From: an uncultured Anaerotignum sp.
GTDB lineage: Bacteria; Bacillota; Clostridia; Lachnospirales; Anaerotignaceae
Assembly: GCF_905212195.1 (NCBI RefSeq)
Contig: NZ_CAJMDQ010000042.1
Location: forward strand, 1 to 21,122
Direction of reading: 5' to 3'
Length of the DNA: 21,122 nucleotides
Program-made: the position numbers and the translations under genes
Part shown: positions 8,216 through 14,185 of the stretch, in pieces
How positions within the stretch are numbered: position 1 is the first letter of the stretch
How the letters are laid out: each line of letters starts with the position of its first letter
The notes under the pieces: model-generated
Told to the model about the DNA's origin: nothing
Seen by the model: the letters and a program-made list of their open reading frames with translations, nothing else
Database searches by the model: none

Positions 8216-8821
8216 TCAAAATGTGACCATTTTCTTGAGGGCAGCCTTCAAGATGTCCTCAGTGGTCATGCCTTCCGCTGCCACGCCATTGACAGCCTTT
8301 GCCGCTTCGCTGCGGCTGTATCCCAGTGCCGCCAATGCGTCCATAGCTTCAAATTTCGCGCCATTGCTGCCCGTAGGCATCAAATCTTCCGCTTCCATTT
8401 CCATGGCAATGGCATCTGCCGTCTGGAATTTATCTTTCAGTTCCAAAATCACCCGCTGGGCCGTCTTTCTGCCGACGCCGGGAGCTTTAGACAATGTTTT
8501 CACGTCATCAGAAAGGATGGCAAGAATGATCTCCTGAGGTTTCAGCTGGGACAAAAATCCCAGTGCCCCCTTTGGCCCCACGCCAGTGACGCTGATGAGC
8601 CGATGGAACAGCTCCAGTTCTTCTGCCGTGGAAAAACCATAAAGAGAAATGCCGTCTTCCTTTACATTCATGTGGGTATGGATTTTCACCGTTTCTCCCA
8701 CTTCCGGCAGCACCGAAAGGGTTGCCGCGGAAACAAAAATTTCGTAGCCCAGTCCACTGGCTTCCACGACCACCACGCCGTTTCCCCGGTGCACCAAGGT
8801 ACCTTTGATATATGAAATCAT
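8216..8821 (-). CDS. ruvA: Holliday junction DNA helicase subunit RuvA
   Basis: RuvA binds the four-way junction as a tetramer and loads RuvB. The 201-residue product has the N-terminal OB-fold (MISYIKGTLVHRGNGVVVVE), two helix-hairpin-helix motifs (VTGVGPKGAL 78-87 and APGVGRKTAQ 113-122) and the C-terminal RuvB-contacting three-helix domain (about 155-201, ALAALGYSRSEAAKAV). The ATG at 8821 has a clean AGGAGG SD. It is the first gene of ruvA-ruvB-orphan and sits behind a good promoter with a candidate LexA box upstream. Confidence 0.97.
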   Translation of the reverse strand: MISYIKGTLVHRGNGVVVVEASGLGYEIFVSAATLSVLPEVGETVKIHTHMNVKEDGISLYGFSTAEELELFHRLISVTGVGPKGALGFLSQLKPQEIILAILSDDVKTLSKAPGVGRKTAQRVILELKDKFQTADAIAMEMEAEDLMPTGSNGAKFEAMDALAALGYSRSEAAKAVNGVAAEGMTTEDILKAALKKMVTF

Positions 8822-8847
8822 AGTTTGTCCTCCTGTTTACCCTTTCC

Positions 8848-8876
8848 ATTATAAAGGAGGGCGAAAAAAAGGGCAA
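8848..8876 (-). promoter_or_regulatory. Promoter of the ruvAB operon
   Basis: Minus strand: TTGCCC (8876-8871), 17-bp T-rich spacer, perfect TATAAT (8853-8848). The start would fall near 8841, about 20 nt before the ruvA ATG. Confidence 0.75.
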
Positions 8877-8884
8877 GCCCCATC

Positions 8885-8898
8885 AGAAAATACGTTCG
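8885..8898 (-). promoter_or_regulatory. Candidate LexA/DinR (SOS) operator upstream of ruvA
   Basis: The minus strand reads CGAACGTATTTTCT, which agrees with the Firmicute SOS box CGAACRNRYGTTYC at all but two fixed positions. It lies 9 bp upstream of the ruvA -35. ruvAB belongs to the SOS regulon in Bacillus subtilis. One half-site is imperfect (TTTC for GTTC), so this is a candidate only. Confidence 0.45.
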
Positions 8899-8926
8899 CA
8901 TTTCTTCTGTGCTGCCCGAAATATTT

Positions 8927-9835
8927 TTATGCTTCTTCATGTGGTGTGCGAAGGGACAAAAGCAGGACTGTGCCTAAGATCATCGCAAAACCCAGCAAGT
9001 CAATCCACTGGAATTTGGAGCCCAGGAACAGGAAAGAAACCACAATGGCTGTCACTGGTTCTACAGTCCCAAGCAGACTGCCCATGAAAGCGCCTACGAT
9101 GCTGACCCCTTTCAGATACAAGGAGAAAGCAATGGCTGTACCAATGACGATAACACCAAAGATAGCGCCGATGGCTTCCATATCTAAAGGAATCATGTGG
9201 TTCCAAGGACGGACAATGGCGCAAAGAATCAAGCCGCCAAAAAACATGCCAAATCCCACAACCACATACACGCCATAATCCCGCAGCAGATTCGCCGCCA
9301 ACAGATTATAAGCGGCAGCAGCAACGGCGGAGGCCAGACCAAAAAACAACGCCTGTTTTGTCAGCATCATATTATGAATATTCCCATGGGTGCTCAGGAG
9401 GAATACCCCTAATATAGCCGAAATAACAGAAATAAGTTCAAATCCTCGGGGCATTTTCAGCCTGCGGATACAAACAAAAGCCAAAATGACCGTTGGTGCC
9501 AATGCCTGCAATACTGTTGCCGTACCTGCGTTGGAATACTGCACCGTTACAAAGTATGTATACTGGCAAAACAGCATGCCAAAAACAGAAAATGCCAATA
9601 ATCTCTTGGCATCTGCGCCTTTATGAAATACTTCATTGAGTTTTTTCCCCTCACGGATATACCCGATAATCAACAGCAAAATACCAGCCGTCAGCAGACG
9701 AATAGACACCAGCCAGTTTGCCGTAGCGCCTTTTTCCTGAAACAAAAACTGTGCAAAGCAGCCGGAGACCCCCCAGCACATGCCCCCTGCCAGCGTCAGG
9801 AAAATGCCCCGTCTTTTTTCACGATTCCCTTCCAT
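8927..9835 (-). CDS. EamA/DMT-superfamily transporter
   Basis: The 302-residue integral membrane protein has about ten hydrophobic segments arranged as two EamA repeats (PF00892). The first begins GIFLTLAGGMCWGVSGCFAQ and the second ALFFGLASAVAAAAYNLLAA. Each repeat ends with the usual final-helix pattern (LQALAPTVILAF; GTVEPVTAIVVSFLFLG, about residues 258-274). The family exports or exchanges amino acids and other small metabolites; the substrate cannot be read from sequence. The ATG at 9835 is preceded by AAAGGAA. It has its own promoter and lies downstream of ilvA's terminator, so it is transcribed independently although near an amino-acid catabolic gene. Confidence 0.9.
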   Translation of the reverse strand: MEGNREKRRGIFLTLAGGMCWGVSGCFAQFLFQEKGATANWLVSIRLLTAGILLLIIGYIREGKKLNEVFHKGADAKRLLAFSVFGMLFCQYTYFVTVQYSNAGTATVLQALAPTVILAFVCIRRLKMPRGFELISVISAILGVFLLSTHGNIHNMMLTKQALFFGLASAVAAAAYNLLAANLLRDYGVYVVVGFGMFFGGLILCAIVRPWNHMIPLDMEAIGAIFGVIVIGTAIAFSLYLKGVSIVGAFMGSLLGTVEPVTAIVVSFLFLGSKFQWIDLLGFAMILGTVLLLSLRTPHEEA

Positions 9836-9870
9836 AACTTTTCGTTCCTTTCTTTTGGGTTAGTATATCT

Positions 9871-9899
9871 ATTATACGCCGGAGCACATCACACCTCAA
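9871..9899 (-). promoter_or_regulatory. Promoter of the EamA transporter gene
   Basis: Minus strand: TTGAGG (9899-9894), 17-bp spacer, perfect TATAAT (9876-9871). Confidence 0.7.
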
Positions 9900-9923
9900 G
9901 GATTTTTTCCAATTCCCGCAACA

Positions 9924-9967
9924 GAAAAAGGGACAGAGCCGCTTTTGAGCTGCTATGTCCCTTTTTT
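9924..9967 (-). terminator. Terminator of ilvA
   Basis: On the minus strand AGGGACATAGCAGC pairs with GCGGCTCTGTCCCT with two mismatches, followed by TTTTC. The plus strand also has T6 after the stem, so it can work both ways. It lies about 40 nt past the ilvA stop and just before the EamA promoter. Confidence 0.85.
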
Positions 9968-10007
9968 GTATCGTTAGGATTTATGTTGCTTCTGTAGATG
10001 CTGTGAA

Positions 10008-11201
10008 TTACAGTACCTGGAAACCTTTTGCTTTGATTGCTTCGATCATCTGTTCGCTGTGTTCTTTGTTTCTTGTTTCAGCAACGATGTCTACAACACA
10101 TGTGCTTACTGCGATATCCTGTACCATACGGTCGTGGTTTACGCTGAAGATGTTAGCGCCTGTTTCAGCGATAGCTGTCAGCAGCTGTGTCAGCTGACCG
10201 GGTTTATCCATAACCATTACGGACAGTTTTGTGATTCTGCCGTTAGCCTGCAGAGCTTTGTCGATGATGCGGTCCAGAACGTTTACGTCAACGTTACCAC
10301 CGGAGATGATGCAAACAGCTTTTTTGCCTTTGATGTCAACTTTGTTGTACATAGCAGCTGCTACGGAAACAGCACCAGCACCTTCTGCTACCATTTTGTG
10401 TTTTTCGATCAGTTTCAGGATAGCGGAAGCGATTTCGTCTTCTGTTACTGTTACAACGCCATCAACATATTTCTGGCACATAGCGAATGTCAGGTCGCCG
10501 GGCTGTTTTACAGCGATACCGTCAGCCATTGTGCTTACGGAAGCCAGAGCTTCTGCTTTACCAACGTTCAGAGCGTTCTGCATGGAAGGAGCGCCTGCAG
10601 CCTGTACACCATATACTTTGCAGTTAGGGTTGATCTGTTTTACAGCGAAAGCAACGCCGCTGATCAGACCGCCACCACCGATGGGGCACAGAACAACTTC
10701 TGCATCTTTAACCTGTTCCATGATTTCCAGACCAACTGTACCCTGACCAGCCATTACGTATTCATCGTTGAAGGGGTGCAGGAATGTGTAGCCTTTTTCC
10801 TGCTGCAGCTGTGTAGCTTTTGCAGCAGCATCATCATATACGCCGGGAACCAGCACTACTTCTGCGCCATAGCTTCTTGTAGCTTCTACTTTAGCCATGG
10901 GTGCGGATTCGGGCATGCAAATTACAGCAGGGATACCTTTTTTCTGAGCAGCCAGAGCTACGCCCTGAGCGTGGTTACCTGCGGAGCAAGCGATTACACC
11001 TTTCTGAGCTTCTGCGTCTGTCAGGCTAGCTGTTTTGAAGTAAGCGCCTCTCAGTTTGAAAGAACCTGTTACCTGCATGTTTTCACATTTGATATAAACA
11101 TCAGCATCGGGGTTGATGTAAGTGGACTGGAATACGGGTGTTTTTCTAGCTACGCCGTCCAGTACTTTTTTTGCATCCTGCAGCATTTCCATTGTCAACA
11201 T
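10008..11201 (-). CDS. ilvA: Threonine ammonia-lyase (threonine dehydratase), single-ACT form
   Basis: A PLP enzyme that converts L-threonine to 2-oxobutyrate and ammonia. The 397-residue product has the PLP-lysine motif TGSFKLRGA (Lys49), the SAGNHAQG loop (73-80), phosphate-binding GGGGLISG (175-182) and one C-terminal ACT domain (about 320-397, VMDKPGQLTQLLTAIAETGA). This is the medium-length one-ACT form rather than the two-ACT-like E. coli IlvA, so classical isoleucine feedback is not assured; both catabolic (fermentative) and biosynthetic roles are possible. The ATG at 11201 has AGGAG 9 nt upstream. A strong promoter, a structured leader and biased codon use indicate high expression. 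No other ilv gene is in view. Confidence 0.95.
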   Translation of the reverse strand: MLTMEMLQDAKKVLDGVARKTPVFQSTYINPDADVYIKCENMQVTGSFKLRGAYFKTASLTDAEAQKGVIACSAGNHAQGVALAAQKKGIPAVICMPESAPMAKVEATRSYGAEVVLVPGVYDDAAAKATQLQQEKGYTFLHPFNDEYVMAGQGTVGLEIMEQVKDAEVVLCPIGGGGLISGVAFAVKQINPNCKVYGVQAAGAPSMQNALNVGKAEALASVSTMADGIAVKQPGDLTFAMCQKYVDGVVTVTEDEIASAILKLIEKHKMVAEGAGAVSVAAAMYNKVDIKGKKAVCIISGGNVDVNVLDRIIDKALQANGRITKLSVMVMDKPGQLTQLLTAIAETGANIFSVNHDRMVQDIAVSTCVVDIVAETRNKEHSEQMIEAIKAKGFQVL

Positions 11202-11240
11202 AAAATATCACTCCTGTTAATTTAAAAGTTTTTAACTCAC

Positions 11241-11262
11241 GGACAATTGTATTTAATTGTCC
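11241..11262 (-). promoter_or_regulatory. Inverted repeat in the ilvA leader
   Basis: GGACAATT (minus strand, 11262-11255), 6-nt loop, AATTGTCC (11248-11241). Outer arms AACTC (11280-11276) and GAGTT (11238-11234) could extend it. It lies 14-35 nt downstream of the predicted transcription start, so it could be an operator or an mRNA hairpin. No T-box or riboswitch consensus was found. Confidence 0.5.
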
Positions 11263-11281
11263 CTCTCTCATGTACGAGTTA

Positions 11282-11310
11282 ATTATAGTCCTCCTTTTTT
11301 CCAACGTCAA
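11282..11310 (-). promoter_or_regulatory. Strong promoter of ilvA
   Basis: Minus strand: TTGACG (11310-11305; 5/6), 17-bp spacer, perfect TATAAT (11287-11282). The predicted start is near 11275, giving a leader of about 75 nt. Confidence 0.85.
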
Positions 11311-11313
11311 TAC

Positions 11314-11368
11314 AAATTTGTGATTTTTTTGCCGATTTTCTCGATTTTTTCAGCTTTTTTTGGCTTTT
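11314..11368 (-). promoter_or_regulatory. Phased A-tracts upstream of the ilvA promoter
   Basis: Read on the minus strand, A-tracts of 4-7 nt (and one AAATTT) are centred at about 11366.5, 11358, 11347.5, 11337.5, 11327 and 11316.5. The spacing is close to 10.5 bp, one helical turn, for all but the outermost. The array ends 4 bp before the -35. It should be intrinsically curved and may act as an UP element. Confidence 0.6.
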
Positions 11369-11552
11369 CCCCAATAGAAAACCATCTATCCACCAAGGGT
11401 GTACGTCGTGTATACAATCCGCAAAAATTCCCATGTTTACAGGCTCCTGACATTTTTTTCCTGATGGCAAAATACAAGTTTCCACGGGAAACGACCGCAT
11501 TTTTGTACAAATGTACATACAACCCTTGCCGATAAAATAACAACCTTCTCTT
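11369..11552. other. Remainder of the non-coding gap between ilvA and the cyclase gene
   Basis: The 351-bp gap 11202-11552 holds the ilvA leader, promoter and A-tracts. In this remaining part I see no credible gene: the short open frames lack SDs and have low-complexity products. One motif stands out, TGTACAAATGTACA at 11504-11517, which contains TACAAATGTA (TACAnnTGTA). No clear terminator for the cyclase gene was found here. Confidence 0.5.
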
Positions 11553-12113
11553 TTATTGCATTTCTGCCAAAACACGGCATCTGAGCCCGGTCATCTGGGC
11601 ATCATCCAACCACATGGTATAAACCGTAAAAGTTTCTACTGTAATGTCTGCCAGATTTTTCAGGTTCTCAATGACATAAACCCCATGTCTTTCGCAAAAA
11701 CGGTCTGTCTGCTGATGTTCTTCATGCTCCCGAATGCCGGGACAATCCACGCCAATGAAATGAATCTTCTTTTCCACCAGTTTTTCAATCAAAGAAAGGG
11801 AAAGTTTGGGATGATTGGGAAAGTATTCTTTCTCTCCATAGGCATATTCCTCGCTTCTTCCGGTGCGGAATAGAACAAAATCGCCCTCCTGCACCTTTGT
11901 CAAGTCAATATCATCCTCTGTCACTTCTGCAATTCCAACGACCTGAAACAAAATCCCACGGGAACGGAAATACTCCAGCGGAATTTTTGTTTTTTCATAG
12001 GTATCCAGATGGGTGCCCACATGGCCCATGGCAATATGGGGATTTTCCTTTGTTTTTGCCCATGCAATCATGGGATGATCTGCTGTCAGCATGGTTGTTA
12101 AATCCAAAATCAT
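11553..12113 (-). CDS. Cyclase-family protein (kynurenine formamidase-like metal hydrolase)
   Basis: The 186-residue protein belongs to the cyclase family (PF04199), metal-dependent amidohydrolases that include kynurenine formamidase. The metal-binding signature HVGTHLD occurs at 31-37, after MILDLTTML...HP, and FIGVDCPGI (about 125-133) and a late HGVYVIENLKNL segment also fit. The usual DAPxH after HxGTHxD is replaced by DTYEKTKIP, so one metal or substrate residue may differ and the substrate is unknown. The ATG at 12113 is preceded by GAAGGAA; an upstream in-frame start at 12149 would begin inside the clpX terminator. No promoter is visible between that terminator and the gene, so it may depend on read-through. 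Confidence 0.82.
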   Translation of the reverse strand: MILDLTTMLTADHPMIAWAKTKENPHIAMGHVGTHLDTYEKTKIPLEYFRSRGILFQVVGIAEVTEDDIDLTKVQEGDFVLFRTGRSEEYAYGEKEYFPNHPKLSLSLIEKLVEKKIHFIGVDCPGIREHEEHQQTDRFCERHGVYVIENLKNLADITVETFTVYTMWLDDAQMTGLRCRVLAEMQ

Positions 12114-12134
12114 GTTGATTCCTTCTTTCTTCCT

Positions 12135-12181
12135 AAAAAATAAGAGCACGAAACTGCTATTTCTAAAAGTTTCGCGCTCTT
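12135..12181 (-). terminator. Terminator after clpX
   Basis: The stem AAGAGCGCGAAAC (12181-12169) pairs with GTTTCGTGCTCTT (12154-12142), with one G-T pair, then A and T6. It shares the 10-mer AGCACGAAAC (plus strand, 12145-12154) with the terminator at 6865-6906. Confidence 0.88.
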
Positions 12182-12202
12182 TTCTTCACTTTGTATCAAC
12201 AG

Positions 12203-13495
12203 TTATGCGCTTGCGCCTGTATCCTGTTTTTTCTGACGGGAACGGTGCAGGGGCTTTCTGTTTTCGTTATAGATATACTGGGGCTGTGCTTTGCCTTCCA
12301 CCACATCTTTGGTGATGATGCATTTTTCCACAGTGGTTTCTGTAGGAATTTCGTACATCACAGGGTTGATGAATTCTTCCAAAATGGCTCTCAGACCTCT
12401 GGCGCCGGTTTCCCGTTCCATGGCCTTATGAGCAATAGCTCTCAGAGCATCTTCTTCAAATTCCAGAATGACGTCATCCAGTTCAAACAGATATTCATAC
12501 TGTTTGGTCAATGCGTTTTTGGGTTCTGTCAGGATATGAACGAAAGCATCTTCATCCAGATTATCCAGTGTTACCACAACGGGCAGACGACCGATGAATT
12601 CAGGAATCAGACCATATTTCAGCAGATCCTGAGGCATGAGGCTCTGAAGCAGTTCATCGTTTGTTTTATCCAGTTTGCTGTGAACATCTGCGCCAAAACC
12701 GATGACTTTGTGACCCATACGGTTCTGAATGATCTTTTCGATGCCGCCAAAAGCGCCGCCGCAGATAAACAGAATGTTTGTGGTGTCAATCTGGATAAAT
12801 TCCTGATGAGGGTGCTTTCTGCCGCCCTGAGGAGGTACGCTTGCTGTTGTGCCTTCCAGAATTTTCAGCAGTGCCTGCTGTACGCCTTCGCCGCTGACAT
12901 CACGGGTAATGGATACGTTTTCGGATTTCTTGGTGATCTTATCGATTTCGTCGATATAGATGATACCTCGTTCCGCTTTTTCAATATCATAATCTGCTGC
13001 CTGAATCAGTTTCAGCAGGATATTTTCTACGTCTTCACCTACGTAGCCGGCTTCTGTCAAAGAAGTAGCGTCTGCGATGGCGAAAGGCACCTGCAATACT
13101 CTTGCCAGTGTCTGTGCCAGCAGGGTTTTACCAGTACCGGTAGGGCCTACCAGCAGGATATTGCTTTTCTGCAGTTCCACATCGTCTGTCTTGGCGTTGC
13201 GGAAAATTCTTTTATAGTGGTTGTAAACTGCCACAGACAGTGCCTGTTTCGCTCTGTCCTGACCAATAACATACTGGTCAAGGATTTCCTTGATCTGCTT
13301 GGGCTTGGGCAGTTCTTTCACTTCGTCCTCTTTTGCGAGGGTTTCGTATTCTTCATCAATAATATCTGCGCAAAGGTCGATACATTCGTCACAGATATAC
13401 ACATTGGGGCCGGCAATCAGTTTTTTTACCTGATCCTGTGTTTTGCCGCAAAAGGAACACCGTAATTTGTTGGTTTCATCGTTTTTACCGGTCAT
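12203..13495 (-). CDS. clpX: ATP-dependent Clp protease ATP-binding subunit ClpX
   Basis: ClpX is the AAA+ unfoldase that feeds substrates to ClpP. The 430-residue product has the N-terminal zinc-binding domain (Cys13, Cys16, Cys35, Cys38), Walker A GPTGTGKT (117-124), the substrate-gripping pore loop GYVG (150-153), Walker B IIYIDEID (178-185), the ClpP-docking IGF loop within GHKVIGFGADV, and sensor 2 GARGLRAILE. The start is ATG at 13495: AAAGGAG lies 10 nt upstream and the zinc domain follows at the expected distance. That SD overlaps the clpP stop. A better-spaced out-of-frame ATG at 13500 encodes only M-E-stop and overlaps the clpX start. The lon genes that often follow clpX in Firmicutes are absent. 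Confidence 0.97.
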   Translation of the reverse strand: MTGKNDETNKLRCSFCGKTQDQVKKLIAGPNVYICDECIDLCADIIDEEYETLAKEDEVKELPKPKQIKEILDQYVIGQDRAKQALSVAVYNHYKRIFRNAKTDDVELQKSNILLVGPTGTGKTLLAQTLARVLQVPFAIADATSLTEAGYVGEDVENILLKLIQAADYDIEKAERGIIYIDEIDKITKKSENVSITRDVSGEGVQQALLKILEGTTASVPPQGGRKHPHQEFIQIDTTNILFICGGAFGGIEKIIQNRMGHKVIGFGADVHSKLDKTNDELLQSLMPQDLLKYGLIPEFIGRLPVVVTLDNLDEDAFVHILTEPKNALTKQYEYLFELDDVILEFEEDALRAIAHKAMERETGARGLRAILEEFINPVMYEIPTETTVEKCIITKDVVEGKAQPQYIYNENRKPLHRSRQKKQDTGASA

Positions 13496-13502
13496 TCCAT
13501 TC

Positions 13503-14096
13503 TCACTCCTTTGTCTGAGGCTTTGTGATGACAGCGTCGATGAGGCCATATTCTTTTGCTTCTTCTGCTGTCATAAAGTTATCCCGTTCTGTGTCACGGG
13601 CGATTTCATCAAAGGATTTGCCTGTATTTGCTGCCAGAATTTCATTCAGTTTCTTTTTGGTACGCAGGATGTTTTCCGCGTGAATCTGAATGTCTGTTGC
13701 CTGACCTCTTGCGCCGCCGCTGGGCTGGTGAATCATGACTTCTGCGTTAGGCAGAGCGTAACGTTTGCCTTTTGCGCCGCCTGCCAGCAGGAACGCGCCC
13801 ATGCTTGCTGCCATACCGATGCAGATGGTGGATACATCGGGACGGATATACTGCATGGTGTCATAGATTGCCATACCTGCGGTTACGGAGCCGCCGGGGC
13901 TGTTGATATACAGGTTGATATCCTTATCGGGATCTTCCGCAGCCAGGTAAAGCAGCTGTGCAACAACCAGACTGGCTGTTACATCGTTGACTTCCTCGCC
14001 CAGGAAAATGATTCTGTCTTTTAACAGTCTAGAATAAATGTCATAAGAACGTTCGCCGTGGTTGGTCTGATCCACGACCATAGGTACTAAACTCAT
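13503..14096 (-). CDS. clpP: ATP-dependent Clp protease proteolytic subunit ClpP
   Basis: ClpP is the serine peptidase that forms the two-ring 14-mer chamber. The 197-residue product shows the catalytic triad Ser98 (GMAASMGAF), His123 (MIHQP) and Asp172 (ERDNFMT), and the N-terminal SLVPMVVDQT typical of the mature or processed ends. The ATG at 14096 has AGGAGGG 7 nt upstream; an ATG 15 nt further in matches the usual autoprocessing region and is not needed. It lies 89 nt after tig, with a long hairpin in that gap that could influence its SD. Confidence 0.97.
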   Translation of the reverse strand: MSLVPMVVDQTNHGERSYDIYSRLLKDRIIFLGEEVNDVTASLVVAQLLYLAAEDPDKDINLYINSPGGSVTAGMAIYDTMQYIRPDVSTICIGMAASMGAFLLAGGAKGKRYALPNAEVMIHQPSGGARGQATDIQIHAENILRTKKKLNEILAANTGKSFDEIARDTERDNFMTAEEAKEYGLIDAVITKPQTKE

Positions 14097-14103
14097 TCGC
14101 AAT

Positions 14104-14159
14104 CCCTCCTGTTTCGTTCTTTTTGATATGAAACAGGCACAGTATCCTGTGCCTGTTTC
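14104..14159 (-). promoter_or_regulatory. tig-clpP intergenic hairpin with an alternative pairing over the clpP SD
   Basis: A perfect 13-bp stem (14159-14147 with 14142-14130, loop GATA) follows tig. It lacks a downstream T-tract (ATATCAAAAAG follows), so it is not a standard terminator. The arm CCTGTTTC (14137-14130) can alternatively pair with a second GAAACAGG at 14115-14108, whose AGG is part of the clpP SD (14110-14104). Confidence 0.55.
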
Positions 14160-14185
14160 CATTCACGCAATTTGATTTGCGAATC

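Noticed and set aside
10059..11225. 388-codon open frame on the plus strand opposite ilvA
   Set aside because: No SD, a Cys/Phe-rich product of low plausibility, and it lies fully antisense to a clear ilvA; it is a by-product of codon bias.
11202..11300. T-box or other known riboswitch in the ilvA leader
   Set aside because: The leader is only about 75 nt and has no AGGGTGG-type T-box sequence or other consensus I know.
11257..11575. Short open frames in the ilvA-cyclase gap on both strands
   Set aside because: They overlap the promoter and A-tracts, lack an SD and give low-complexity Lys- or Phe-rich products.
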